Shown here in pieces: positions 44,607 to 57,185 of a DNA stretch of 64,000 bases (the stretch's first letter is position 1; every line of letters starts with the position of its first letter). The DNA is taken from NCBI GenBank assembly GCA_963576725.1, contig OY755252.1, positions 50,303,394 to 50,367,393 on the forward strand, read 5' to 3'. The notes below the pieces were generated by a model. It was not told the origin of the DNA and ran no database searches. It saw nothing but the letters and a program-made list of their open reading frames with translations. Source of the DNA: Azorinus chamasolen. Taxonomy: Eukaryota > Mollusca > Bivalvia > Cardiida > Solecurtidae. The position numbers were made by a program, and so were the translations under genes.

Positions 44607-45668
44607 TATAACGTAACTCGTGGCTTCAGCGTGACGTAACACTATCATATATATTTTGATATTCATGGGCATATATATATTCACTAGTGAATAACATTCG
44701 AACGACCGAACTGTATTCGTACGCGGTGTCAAAACAAACAAACTGGCGGACGGTGACCTACATGTCAACGATTGATTTCACGATAGATGGCAAAGGACTG
44801 TTGGAACTTGCACCTTATTTTCGATAAAATAATACAAACTGTAAAGTAAATATCTCATCTGTCAGTAAAAATCTACAAAATGTATGCCAAAAAAAGACCT
44901 AGCCTACCAGGTTCTCTGACCCAAACCATCCATTCTACATAAAAATGCCTTCACAAATTTAAATTTGCTTCTCCGCATGTCCTTTTGCTAATGCAGATTT
45001 CTACTCACAAAAATATCTCGTCATTCAACAGGTGTAGTCATCTGAATCCAGCACAGCACAGACATATTTCAAATATGTTATACTCCAAATCAGCTGATCG
45101 CGAAAACCTGCCTCCTGTTCCAACGCATTTTATGCAGCAGTTCGTACTGCATCAATAAACGTTTTCACCGAATTTGAATCGAGATTTTTGTTTCTCGGTG
45201 GAAATGTCCATGTCCATGTGTATACAACACTGATGAAGGGCTTAATATACCAAAACGAAGGCGCATTTTGAATCCCATTGACAATGAGTGTCATACGTGT
45301 AGGCGAACTGTATGTGGGTCTTCATTTAAATGGTGCGCTTTACACAGATACATGTTGTGTACAGTGACGTTATAATGTGACGTGTTGGAATGTCGAAACT
45401 GTAACTCAAAAATTATTTTGACGTGTTTCTGTAGGTTTTCGTATCATAAACTATGGCAGTTAATTTGAGTACCAGAGAGGTCTTAATTAGATCCTAGTTG
45501 ATATGACAGTAAGTCAAAAAAACAGTTGGAAATTTTGGACCTACTTTGTCGCCGTTACCTAGCGAACCTAATAACACATTTCATTCATCAGTTCTATATG
45601 TAAGGAGAATTTATAACAGTCCACGTTACTGCTGAAATATTGGCTGCAAAAAAAATTGTGTTTGTTAT
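44607..45668. other. Insert between two related arrays
   Basis: About 1.06 kb with no gene recognised. It separates two arrays of the same 36-bp unit, so it is either an insertion or spacer between two family A copies. Confidence 0.35.
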
Positions 45669-45816
45669 GTTATAAATAGAATCTTGCATTCGTGTTCATG
45701 ATTATTGGATTTATTAAATTCATCTTTTTAAAACGATATCGTTTTTATCGTTTCAAAAAGACTCATTTAATAAATCCAATAATCAAGAACACTCATGTAA
45801 GATGCTCTATTTAATA
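45669..45816. mobile_element. Foldback element (148 bp)
   Basis: Hairpin with arms of about 65 bp. The left holds GTTCATGATTATTGGATTTA and TCTTTTTAAAACGATA. The right holds ATCGTTTCAAAAAGACT and AAATCCAATAATCAAGAAC. Mismatches are few. No coding capacity. Confidence 0.8.
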
Positions 45817-46066
45817 AATATTGATAAGAGTATTGTTTATAATGACATAATGAATATTGAAAAGAGTATTGTTTATAATGACATAATGAATATTGAAAAG
45901 AGCATTGTTTATAATGACATAATGAATATTGATAAGAGTATTGTTTATAATGACATAATGAATATTTATAAGAGTATTGTTTATAATGACATAATGAATA
46001 TTGATAAGAGTATTGTTTATAATGACATAATAAATATTGATAAGAGCATTGTTTATAATGACATGT
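45815..46066. repeat. 36-bp minisatellite, second array
   Basis: Seven copies of TAATGAATATTGATAAGAGT plus ATTGTTTATAATGACA. Open frames on both strands are artefacts of a period divisible by 3. Confidence 0.95.
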
Positions 46067-46300
46067 GAACAAGAGCAGTTTTGGTCATATCAGAAATTTA
46101 GGATCAGATCTGTGTAATTTCATACGCAAGCTGAACAGACCCTGGTCAGACGGTTCCTACAGGGAACACAATATTGTACTAAATATTTAAGTACCAAATC
46201 AAACAGTAGAAATCTGCTACTTATACGCAAACTGAACAGACATTGATAAAACAGCTAATTCACAAGATTTTGATCTTAGTCTTCTTTGTTTGTAAGGCGA
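46067..46300. mobile_element. Family A right part, with repeats
   Basis: GTGAACAAGAGCAGTTTTGG, GATCAGATCTGTGTAATTTC, CTGAACAGACCCTGGTCAGA and a second CAAACTGAACAGACATTGAT. It follows the 36-bp array directly, so that array again lies inside a family A element. Confidence 0.6.
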
Positions 46301-46537
46301 CATATTAGTGGATAAATAAAGGCGACTTAAAAGCAGGTAAAAGCTTTACACATTCCAACTCGTTTTAATACAGAGTCTGTCAGATCCACAAGCCCACTTT
46401 TAAGGGAAGACCTTCTGTGCAGTGTTACTAATTACAAAGTACATTACCCCGAGATAACAGAGATTCGAAGCATCCACTTTCTAATCTGAACAATTTCTCC
46501 GGTTTACTGCTTAATGCAGGTCTAAAGTAAGCCTGAA
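46301..46537. other. No gene; half family C copy
   Basis: TTTACTGCTTAATGCAGGTC at about 46502 is half of a family C core. It is cut at 46538 by the next element. Confidence 0.4.
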
Positions 46538-46930
46538 GCTCCCTGTACGAAAAATCCACACGGATTCCAGGCGGATTCCGGGCGGATTCCAGGCGGAAAT
46601 GACACGGAATCTCAATATTCCACCCGGATTCCAGGCGGACACGGATTTTTTTGAGAATGTCCGTGTGGAAACTTAACAATCATAGTAACATTCCGTGTGG
46701 ACAGGGTAAATGTCCGTACGGATTTTCTGCCATGTCCACCCGGAATTTCTTTCTCCACACGGAATTTTAATACTTGGACAGTTTGAGAACACGAAAATTT
46801 CATACTTTGATATAAAAAGCAGCAGGAACATTACTCCCACACGGATTTTTAATACTTGAACATTTTGAGAGCACAGAAACTTCATACTTTGATAAAAAAA
46901 AAAGAAGAAAGTAACAATACACATGGACAT
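46538..46930. repeat. Repeat G (GGCGGATTCC-rich), plus copy
   Basis: Starts CCTGTACGAAAAATCCACAC. Contains repeated GGATTCCAGGCGGA, CCGTGTGGA and CCACCCGGAAT segments, each around 20-30 bp. The inverted counterpart at 54440-54946 ends TTTTCGTACAGG. Confidence 0.7.
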
Positions 46931-47032
46931 TTCATACTTAGAATTTTTCAGTACTGGAAATATTTGACTCAGGAAAGTGTGAAATTTAATTGAGTCTTAA
47001 AGTTTGGTAAAGTGGCAGAAATATAATTTATA

Positions 47033-48765
47033 AACAAGAGGGCCATGATGGCCCTTAATCGCTCACCTGTTTGTAACAGATTAATGATTTCAATGACAGA
47101 TTGCATAATTTGAAAAATCTTGGTAGAAAACTATTAGATAATGCTACATACTAAATATAAAGAGTCTAGACCTTACAGATTTGGAGGAGACAATATTTTA
47201 AAGATTTTCCTATGAAAAACTGTTAAGCCCCAGGGCGGGGCCATTTTTGATCCAGGGTTCATTATTTGAAAATCTTGGTAGAGGACTATTAGATAATACA
47301 ACATACCAAATATCTAAGGTCTTTGCCTTACAAGTTCAGAGAAGACTTTAAAAGATTTTTAAGAGAAGAAGATTTTTTAAAACTTTCCTATGAAAAACTG
47401 ACATGCCTCTGGGCGGGGCCATTTTCAACCCAGGGGAATAATTTGAACAATCTTGGTAAAAAACTATTAGATAGCGCTACATACCAAATAATAAAGGTCT
47501 CTGCCTTACAGTTTTGGAGAAGAAGATTCTTAAAGCTTTTCATATGAAAAACTGATAAGCCCCAGGGCGGGGCCATTTTTTACCCTGGGGTAATAATTTT
47601 AATAATCTTGGTAGAAAACCATTAGATGATGCTACATACCAAATATCAAGGGCCTAGACCTTACAGTTCTGGAGGAGAAGATTTTTAAAGATTTTCCTAT
47701 GATAAATTGATAAGCCCTTGGGCGGGGCCATTTTGGGTCCGGGGTCATAATTTGATTAATTTTGGTAGAGGACCATTAAATAATGCTACATACCAAATAT
47801 CAAAGGTCTATATCTTATAATTTTAGAGAAGAAGATATTTAAAGATTTTCCTATGAAAAACTGATAAGCCCCGGGGCGGGGCCATTTTTGTCCTGGAGGT
47901 CATAATTTGAACAATCTTAGTTGAGGACCATTAGATGATGCTACATACCAAATACTAAAGGTCTATTCCTTACATTTTCAGAGAAGAAGATTTTTAAAGA
48001 TTTTCCAATGAAAAACTGATAAGCTCCGGGGTGGAGCCATTTTTGGCCCAGGGGTCATAATTTGAACAATCTTAGTAGAGGATCATTAGATGATGCTACA
48101 TACCAAATAACAAAGGTCTATGCCTTACATTTTCAGAGAAGACGATTTTTAAAGATTTTCCTATGAAAAACTGATAAGCCCTGGGGCGGGGCGAATTTTG
48201 GCCCAGGGGTCATAATTTGAACAATCTTAGTAAAGGACCATTAGATCATGCTACATACCAAATATAAAAGGCCTATGCCTTACAGTTTCAGAGAAGATGA
48301 TTTTTAAAGATTTTCCTATGAAAAACTGATAAGCCCAGGGGCGGGGCCATTTTTGTCCTGGGGGTCATAATTTGAACAATCTTAGTTAAGGACCATTAGA
48401 TGATGCTACATACCAAATATAAAAGGCCTATGCCTTACAGTTTCAGAGAAGATGATTTTTAAAGATTTTCTTATGAAAAACTGATAAGCCCAGGGGCGGG
48501 GCCATTTTTGTCCTGGGGGTCATAATTTGAACAATCTTAGTAGAGGACCATTAGATGATGCTACATACCAAATACCAAAGGTCTATGCCTTACAGTTTCA
48601 GAGAAGAAGATTTTTAAAGATTTTCCTATGAAAACTGATAAGCCCCGGGGCAGGGCCATTTTCGGCACAGTGGTCATCATTTGAACAATATTAGTAGAGG
48701 ACCATTAGATCATGCTACATACCAAATATCAAAGGTATATGCCTTACAGTTTCAGGGGGTTAAAA
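47033..48765. repeat. Interspersed repeat D, long array
   Basis: Starts AACAAGAGGGCCATGATGGC and CGCTCACCTG, then about eleven units of 150-160 bp with GGGGCGGGGCCATTTTTG, GGTCATAATTTGAACAATCT and GATGCTACATACCAAATA. Short frames inside are artefacts. Confidence 0.9.
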
Positions 48766-49424
48766 ATGCATGTGTACACACAGTCCTTTGATAATAGTGT
48801 TCTGGGTGTGACGAATTGAAGGTCGCTAGGTGCAAGCTGTACGTGAATTTAGGTTGTGCCTACGCAAAGATATAGTCCCTCGAAGTTTATTCCATTTTGT
48901 TCGAAAAATTATCATTTTTTCAAAATGCACCATCTACCATACAAAAAAGCACTTTAAGCCTTATTTTGATGTATATCTCGGAAACAATTTAAACCATATT
49001 GCACCCGGTCGTAAATATTCAAATTTTCGGAGTCACATGTTACTCCGAACCGGCGCCATTTTGAATGTTTCAAAGCATGCTCGTTTCTCTCGATAAAGAA
49101 AATCGACTCGATTTGAATGAAAACATCCACCATATGCTACAAAAAGTACATGCAAGAATGAATGGTGAGTATCAGTATATAAAATACCACTTATTGTTAT
49201 TTTTTTCAGTCGGAAGTTTGAATTATTGACGAAAGTCGATGGCTTAAAGTTAATCAAGTTTAGAAGTTAGACACTCGTCTGGAAATTGTATCTCAAACAG
49301 TCAAAATTAATACAAGCATTTATTAAATCGTGCACTTGTATAAAGTTTCAGCGTACTTTTCTTCTTCACAACCAAACCATATGCATCAACAGGACCGCTC
49401 ACGTACATCAACAAGACATCGGGT
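48766..49424. other. No recognised feature
   Basis: Short frames on both strands without family resemblance. Nothing called. Confidence 0.35.
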
Positions 49425-49462
49425 CGTTTCGGACCCAATCCGTTTCGGCCTTGGTAGAATCG
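49425..49462. repeat. CCGAAACGACC motif, inverted copy
   Basis: GGTCGTTTCGGACCCAATCC then GTTTCGGCCTTGGT, the reverse complement of part of 41905-42012 with one or two differences. Confidence 0.7.
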
Positions 49463-50217
49463 GACAAAATTCGGTCCAAAAACGATCTAGGAATACACAG
49501 AATTTATTCAGCACTTGGCGAGATTTTATTAAAAGCATTTTTATGAAAATTTCTTTAGAAAAATGTTATTACATGCAGTGTTCACGAATAATATTTTAAT
49601 GAAGTGGTTGTTTGGGCTAATGCAAACAGGATTGACCAATGTTAGCAGACACAGTTTCATCAAGATCTACACTTTTTGAAACAGACTTACAGTACACTTT
49701 GCACACATGTAGTCCTTTTTAGTAACTTGTGCTTATTGGATAATGTTTAATTTTAAGGCTGACAGTACAGATGTTGAGACTAATCTGCTACCAGGATATC
49801 GTGTAAAGATCTGTCAGCTGGACATCAAAAGGAAGTGACACTGTACTAACTCGCCTGTTAAGCAGTGTACTTCTCAGATGAAGTAATGTCTAGGAGCTCT
49901 GCCAAAGGAGAAGCCAGCCCTGGATGGAAGGAGTGTTAACAGCATAACAAGTAAGTGAAAACAGCATTCTGAGTGATTGGTACTGTGCATGTAACTCAAT
50001 ATTTAATTCACATGTGTTTTAATGCATCTGATAAAGATCCTGATTTAAAAAAAAAAAAAAAAAATTAATATAAATATGGACTATACACCAATACACAATA
50101 AGATGGGCACAATAAATAATTTACTTAAAATACCAGTGGGTATAGCAGCAATAAATCATTAATTTGGGGATGAATTGGGATGAATCAAATAATTAGGCCT
50201 TGAATTATATGTGATAA
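49463..50217. other. No recognised feature
   Basis: Poly-A tract at 50047-50065. No gene recognised. Confidence 0.35.
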
Positions 50218-50423
50218 ATTCTGAAGGGTGAATCCCGAAAGCAAAAATTGCAACACAAAAAGAGAAAATTGCAGACTCGGTTTTATTGAGTCTATTCATG
50301 AGCAGTAATTGAAGTGCAACACTGCTCACGCCTCCTAGCACCGGCTTAAGCGGTATTCAATTTTCAGAACAAGAAGTACTGAAATTCATGATCTTGAAGG
50401 ATCAGAAGGTTTAACAACACTGA
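50218..50423. repeat. Interspersed repeat E, copy 2
   Basis: Very similar to 29997-30205: GCAGACTCGGTTTTATTGAG, CTCCTAGCACCGGCTTAAGC, AAGTACTGAAATTCATGATC. Confidence 0.8.
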
Positions 50424-51602
50424 GAATGAATGCAACAACATTTAAATATTGTATGACAGGACTTCCATTCTAAGCTGAATATCCCTCATACAAGTCTGTA
50501 GGATTCAAACAATTGCTGCTAAATTATTGCCGTTATTCTGTACATCTATAGCAGTAGAACTTAACTTTACTGTGGAATAAAGACTCAGTAACTGCTTTTA
50601 CACGTACATGTAACTGTTAATCTTTTACTTGTTTTCCATTAATAGAATACAATATTCTGTCAAGCAAATTATTGAGTACACCCAAATTAGATTGCTCCTT
50701 CAGAGCTTCTTTATCTGTATCTACACTGTTTTCAAAGATAAATATATCAGGTACAATTTTTAAAAAATCCAATATTGCTATATATCCGAGTGTCAAATGC
50801 CTTGGATAGAGATAAGATGCAGGGTGCACATCTAGATCCAAGATTGTTTGCAAATTTCTTCCACAGTCTTTTAAATTCACATCAGGTGGGGAAAGAATTT
50901 AAATATATACAATATTCTCTTTTTTTCTTACATTTCAGAATATGTGCAAGAGAAATGCAAGACTCCGGAGAAAGACATCATCTAGACAATCACCAAAAGT
51001 GTGCTGATGCTTGGGTTTCCATGAAACCCAGACATAAATAAAAGAAAATTTGACCATATGACACAAATGCCCAGGCCAGGTTTTTCTAAATTGCATTTTT
51101 TTTTACAAAAGAAATGTCATTAACAATCACCAAAATTCAATCAATTGTCGGCGAACAGGGAGTTGATGAAAGACAGACCTGAAATGGGGAGACAGGGTAC
51201 AACTCACTATGGTTATACTTCAGACCAAATATCAAATCATTCCAGCTTACACAAGGCAAGAAATCTTTGACGATTTCTTTTGTCATCAAACAATCACCAA
51301 AATTCAATCAAAGTGTCGACAAACAGGAAGTTGATGAACGACAGACGTGAAAAGGGGAGACACTGTACAATTCACCATGATTATGCTTCAGAACAAATAT
51401 CGAACTATTCCAGCTTACAAGTGAAGAAGTCCTTGACAAAACAGATGGACAAGGGTAAAACTTAATGCCCTAAAGGCGGGGGCATAAAAATGATAACACT
51501 GCTGCTTATAGTAAATTGAACACTTTATTTGGCTAGTTACTTATATTGTGGATAAACAGTACTTTTCATTTTATGATGAACATTTTACCCACCAAGGCTT
51601 TT
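50424..51602. other. No gene; one duplicated segment
   Basis: TCACCAAAATTCAATCAA with ACAGGGAGTTGATGAAAGAC at about 51127-51220 is repeated with changes at 51293-51390. No coding region was recognised in the short frames. Confidence 0.4.
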
Positions 51603-52190
51603 TAGCTCACCAGAGCACAAAGTGCTTAGGGTGAGCTTTTGTGATCGTCTGATGTCTGTCGGCGTTTGTCGTGAGTCGTGCGTCGTCAACAATTTGAACC
51701 TTTTAAAGTCTTCTCCTCTGAATCTACAGGGTTCTCAGCTTTCATCTTTGGCACATAGCATCACCTATAGGTCTTCTACAAAAGTTATATAAATTATGTC
51801 CCTGGAGTCAAAATTGGCCCCGCTACGGTCCCAGGGGTGGCCAGTTTTCTCTAGCTGACTGTTGTTTTCTGTACAAGTAGCAGAATGCTGGGCTGACTTA
51901 GGTTAGGCATGGGGAAAACTTCAAAAATCTTCTTGTCAAAAACTACATGTCACAGAGCTCAGATATTTGGTGTATAGATTTACTTAGTATACCTTATTGA
52001 CAGTGGTTAATATCATAGTTCTGAGGTTTAAATTGGCCCTGCCCTGTTGGTTATACTTTAAAATTGACTTTTACACTATAAAGGTTCCTCTGAGCTAGCA
52101 CTCCATCTGTGTTACGCAATCACTTGAGAGGGCAAGTTCCTGGTCAAAACTCTATGAAGTTGTCTGCTTCAGAATTAGTGTCTGTTTGTT
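51603..52190. repeat. Interspersed repeat end module (inverse of 33186-33235)
   Basis: Starts AGCTCACCAGAGCACAAAGT, GTGAGCTTTTGTGATCG, GTCTGTCGGCGTTTGTCGTG. This is the mirror of the terminal module at 32871-33235. Internal units with AAATTGGCCC follow. Confidence 0.6.
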
Positions 52191-52234
52191 CACACTGTTT
52201 TTAACCCATTCCCTCATAGGCTATTTTCCTGTTT

Positions 52235-53720
52235 CTTGGAAAATTTCAGAATTGTGTAGATTTGAAACCATTGTGATAAATAGAGCATTTACTCCTATAG
52301 AACAAATGCTCTATTTATCACAAAGGCTTTTTTCAGATCCTACCTCTTTGAATAAATCTACTGATAAGGAGCATTAATCAGAGAAAAGGAAAAATTCAGA
52401 ATTGTGTAGATTTGAAACCATTGTGATAAATAGAACATTTACTCCTATGGAGCAAATGCTCTATTTATCACAAAGGCTTTTTTCAGATCCTACCTCTTTG
52501 AATCAATCTACTGATAAGGAGCATTAATTTTAGAAAAGGAAAATTTCAGAATTGTGTAGATTTGAAACCATTGTGATAAATAGAACATTTACTCCTATTG
52601 AGCTTTTGCTCTATTTATCATAATGGTTAGCAAATGCTCTATTAATCACAAAGGCTTTTTTCAGATCCTACCTCTTTGAATAAATCTTCTGATAAGGAGC
52701 ATTAATTAGAGAAAAGGAAAATTTCAGAATTGTGTAGATTTCAAACCATTGTGATAATTAGAGCATTTGCTCTATAGGAGTAAATTAACTCATATACAAA
52801 CAACATATAAAGTTATATACCTGTATGCTTCAGATCTGAATCCATACTGTGTGCTAATTTCGGTCAAGTCATGCTAAGCAGTGATTGGGTTGTCATCTAT
52901 TAGAAATGTTGTCTGCTTATTCAAAGAGGTAAATCTGGGTCTACTCTGTTTGCAAATGCGCGAAAACATGTTTATATGAGGGAAAGGGTTAATTAGAGGA
53001 ACGGAAAATTTCAGAATTGTGTAGATTTGAAACCATTGTGATAAATAGTGCATTTACTCCTATGGAGCAAATGCTCTATTTATCACAAAGGCTTTTTTCA
53101 GATCCTACCTCTTTGAATCAATCTACTGATAAGGAGAATTAATTAGAGACAAGGAAAATATCAGAATGGTGTAGATTTGAAACCATTGTGATAAATAGAG
53201 CATTTACTCCTATGGAGCAAATGCTCTATTTATCACAATGGTTTCATAAAGTGACTGTTACAGAGGCGTAGAACAAAGGCTTTTTTCAGATCCCACCTTT
53301 TTGAATAAATCTTCTGATAAGGAGCATTAATTAGAGAAAAGGAAAATTTCAGAATTGTGTAGATTTGAAACCATTGTAATAAATGGAGCATTTGCACCAT
53401 AGGAGTAAATTTACTCATATACAAACGACATATAAAGTTACATACCGGTATGTGTCTGATCAGAATCCAAACTGTGCTAATTTCAGTCAAGTCATGCTAA
53501 GCAGTGCTAGGGTTGTCATCTGTTAGAAATTTTGTCTCTTATTCAAAGAGGTAAATCTGGTCTACTTTGTTTGCAAACGCAGGAAAACACATTTATATGA
53601 GGGAAAGGGTTAATTAGAAAAAAGGAAAATTTCAGAATTGTGTAGATTTGAAACCATTGTGATAAATAGAGCATTTACTCCTATGGAGCAAATGCTCTAT
53701 TTATCACAATGGTTTAATTA
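52235..53720. repeat. Tandem block of about 150-bp units, each with a hairpin
   Basis: About eight units. Each reads GAAAATTTCAGAATTGTGTA, then GATTTGAAACCATTGTGATA, then AATAGAGCATTTACTCC, then the opposed arm AAATGCTCTATTTATCACAA, then GGCTTTTTTCAGATCCTACC and ACTGATAAGGAGCATTAAT. The hairpin arms are 18-26 bp with a loop of about 13. In the copies near 53184-53240 and 53652-53715 the arms extend through CCATTGTGATAAATAGAGC. Two family A-like stretches interrupt the block (about 52780-52990 and 53395-53615). Confidence 0.85.
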
Positions 53721-53890
53721 AGTGACTATTACAGAGGCGTAGAAAGGCGTTTTTATGGAGGAAAGAGTATTCTATTAGCCGGCAGAGCACAACCTGGTCA
53801 GACAGCTCCTATATAAACCATCTGATATGGGTCTGTTCTGTTTGCAAATGCATCAAATCACATTTATATGAAGATCGACTGCTTCCTGGC
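53721..53890. repeat. Family A element, partial
   Basis: GGCAGAGCACAACCTGGTCA, GATATGGGTCTGTTCTGTTT, GCAAATGCATC. Confidence 0.5.
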
Positions 53891-53984
53891 CCTTTTCAAC
53901 AGAATTAAGACCAACAGGTATGGCACTGAGTTTGGATCCAAAAAGGGTCAAATAACACCCCACAAAACAGGTGTCCAGTTTTGT

Positions 53985-54070
53985 TTAGAAACATACATGT
54001 AGTTAAAACTTTAAAAATCTTTCCCTCTGGTGAGCGATTTCAGGGCCATCATGGCCCTCTTGTTTATTTA
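53985..54070. repeat. Repeat D start, inverted
   Basis: GGTGAGCGATTTCAGGGCCA then TCATGGCCCTCTTGTTTA: inverse of the array start at 47033. Confidence 0.7.
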
Positions 54071-54364
54071 TACATAATGTGCATAAATTTTAAAATTTGT
54101 GTATTTGATGGCAAAATTCAAGTGATTATTTCATGTTGCTAACAGCCGATATCTCAATATTAAGGTTTACAAATAAAAAATGATTAAATGCTGATCTAAG
54201 AGACTGATAATAATTAACCCTCTCCCTAATAATCCAGCATTTTCTCATATGGGCAGACATAGAAGACCAGACAGCTGTCTGAGTCTGTTCTGTCTGCTTA
54301 TAAATTTTCATAGATCATTGCATGCAGTTCCTTTTTTCACCAAAACATTACTTTAAAACATACA
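54071..54364. other. No recognised feature
   Basis: Short AT-rich spacer. A family A-like CAGCTGTCTGAGTCTGTTCT lies at about 54271. Confidence 0.3.
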
Positions 54365-54377
54365 CCCCCCCCCCCCC
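54365..54377. repeat. Poly-C tract
   Basis: 13 consecutive C followed by an AAATAAATAAAT tract. Confidence 0.9.
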
Positions 54378-54439
54378 AAAAAAAATAAATAAATAAATTA
54401 TGACAAATAAATAGATAAATACAGATAAATAAATGAAAC

Positions 54440-54946
54440 AACTAATAATTTATGAAAAAATCCATACGGAATTTCAAAAATCCGCCTGGACATATTCAAA
54501 TTCCGCCCGGATTTTTTTTTTAATTCCGCCTGGACATTCTAAAATTCCATATGGATTTTTAAAATATTCCGTCCGGTCTTTTTCAGATTCCGTGTGGAAT
54601 TTTTACAATTCCGCCCGGATTTTTTTAAAATGTCCGCCTGGACATTTTAAAATTCCACACGGATTTTTAAAAAATTCCGCCCGGACATTTTCAGATTCCG
54701 CCTGGAATTTTTACAATTCCGCCTGGATTTCTTGAAACAACATTTCAAATTCCGCCCGGATTTTTAAAAATTCCGCCCGGACTAGGTCACATGACCCGGA
54801 CTAATTTAAATATTTCGTGTGATATTCCGTCTAAATGTTACTAAAAATAGCAATCCGTGTCAACTGAGCTGTTTTCACACGGACAATTTAGTCCGCCTGG
54901 AAAATCACTGTTTTTTCCTGGCGGATTCCGCCTGGAAGTTTTCGTA
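54440..54946. repeat. Repeat G, inverted copy
   Basis: ATTCCGCCCGGATTTTTT, CCGCCTGGACATTTT and similar units of about 30 bp, ending CCGCCTGGAAGTTTTCGTAC AGG. Opposite orientation to 46538-46930. Long frame here is an artefact. Confidence 0.75.
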
Positions 54947-55254
54947 CAGGTCCTAGTAGGGGACATTTTTCGAAATTTTGTTACCTGGTTTACAATGACA
55001 GGATACTTTCAGATAATGAAGAGTATGACTTAACAATCAAAATAAGAAGGGTGGCAGCATTGTGGTACAATTATAAAGCACTAAAATTTGAGTTTCCATG
55101 GCAACGACTATGTCGTAGAAATAAAATAGATATCATACACAAAGATCTCTTAATATCTTTTTAACTAGTGAATGGATTTTTATAAAACTTTATAATTAAA
55201 TGACTAATATCAAGGCAATGTTAAAAATATAAGTTTCAACTGATTCCCTTTAAG
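54947..55254. other. No recognised feature
   Basis: No feature seen. Confidence 0.3.
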
Positions 55255-55990
55255 GTCAATGTCATGGTTAGGGGTCAAAGGTCAAATTTTAGCTTTTTTT
55301 CTCTGTTTCAAGACCTTTTCGTTCTACAATTTTACATTAACATTGGTATATTTAAGTAAAACTTGGCACAGATATTCATTTAAAAAAGGAGGTGCCCTTT
55401 ACCACGAGTTTTATAAGTGTGTCAATGTCACAAGTAGAGGTCAAACGTCACATTTTAGAAATCAAACATCATTTTTTACTAATTTGTGAATGTTGAAGTC
55501 TACTTGTTCTACATATGTGATGTGTTTCTAATAACTTTGCAAGATCAACATACTAAATCAATATCCTCTACCAAGGACTTTGGTACATACTGCCAATGTC
55601 AAAGTCGAAAGTAGAGGTCAAATGTCACATTTAAGAAGTCAAAGGTCAAATTTGTACTTTTTATACAATTTCAGTACATTTTCCCATGTATGTGATGTAT
55701 GTTTTGTAATAAATGTGCACATACACCTTCAATATCCTCTACCAAGGACTTCAGTACATATTGTCAATGTCAATGTTGCAAGTAGAGGTCAAAAGTCACA
55801 TTTGAGAAGTCAAATGTCAAATTTGTACTTTTTGTGCATTTCAGTCATTTTTTTCTACCTATGTGATGTATATTGTAATCAATGTGCACAACATACTAAG
55901 ACAATATCCTCTACCAAGGACTTGGTACATAAAGTCAAGGTTATTGGAAGGTCAAAGGTAAAACTTGAGAACTATTTTCTTAACCTAACA
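55255..55990. repeat. Interspersed repeat H with 170-190 bp units
   Basis: About four units with GTAGAGGTCAAATGTCACAT, AATTTGTACTTTTT, TATGTGATGTATATTG and CAATATCCTCTACCAAGGAC. Frames spanning it are not genes. Confidence 0.85.
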
Positions 55991-56451
55991 TGAATATTTC
56001 GTAAATCGAGGAAGAGACATAATATTTTATATAAATATAATGGTTATACACAACAGTTTAATGATATATTATTTTAGATCAATAAATTGTACCTTATACC
56101 GAATTATGTCAAGAAACGTTTCTTTCAGCATTTCAGATAATATCATTATAGTTAGTTTGCGCCTTGTTAACATTTAAATGATCACAATTTTCTCAGAAAT
56201 ATCAACTAAGTGTTGTTGTTGTTCAATTTCATTAATAACTATGACTAAGCACATATTTATCACAAAAGTGCTGTAATCATAATGTTAAATATCACAAACT
56301 ATTTAAAAATCATTATCACCGCCATTCAAAATCACTATCACCGACATTCAAAATCATTTTCAGACAATCAAAAGCATCATCAAAGACACTCAAAATTGTA
56401 ACAATAACAGGGTACATGTATCAATATCTTAATAGTGGCATTATTATGCCT
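55991..56451. other. No recognised feature
   Basis: AT-rich. Short ATTCAAAATCA-type repeats at about 56322-56400. Confidence 0.35.
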
Positions 56452-56850
56452 CCCCCCCCCCCCCCCCCCCCCCCCCATCAAAGAGGGGTCATGTTGTCTT
56501 TTCATTGTCAGTGTTTGTTGGTTGTTTTGTTCCCAACTTTAACGTTCGCGACAATTTTGTAGCTATTGCACATACATACTTCAAACTTAGCATGCATATG
56601 CAACTTATAGAGGCAAAATATTTAGGGGTGACATATCAAGATCATGTTCATACATCAAGGTCAAATGTCAAATTACTGGTCAAATTTAGATTGGTGATAA
56701 TTTTGTCGTCTTCAACATACATCCTTCAAACTTGGCATGCATGTGAAATTTATGGAGGCGAACATTTTAGGGGTGACCTATTAAGGTAAAGGTCATACAT
56801 CAAAATCAAACGTTATATCGGGGACATTGTGTTCCATATTTTGTTGTTTT
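56452..56850. repeat. Poly-C tract and repeat H relative
   Basis: 25 consecutive C (56452-56476), then two units of about 135 bp with ACTTCAAACTTAGCATGCAT, TTTAGGGGTGACATATC and CAAGGTCAAATGTCAA. Confidence 0.75.
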
Positions 56851-57185
56851 AAATCACAACGTGTGTATACCACAGACAATATTTACAACATGTATACACA
56901 TTACATAATATAGAATATGTCAGTAGACTGTATATTTGAAAAGGTACAAGAACAATTGTTTTTACAGCATATGGGAACAAAACGTTTTCCTTGAAAAGTA
57001 AGCTTGGTTTGTTAAAATGTTCATTTAAAATCATCTCTGTTTTTAAACACCAAGAACAAAATTGATTTCAAACCAAATAAGCTAACCACTGTCAATATGA
57101 TAGATCTAATAATGTATCGATAGTCACATTCATTCATTGAATATCGCAAAGTTGATTGTGGCCAAATACAACTAAGCTATCACTA
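56851..57185. other. No recognised feature
   Basis: No feature recognised. Confidence 0.3.
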
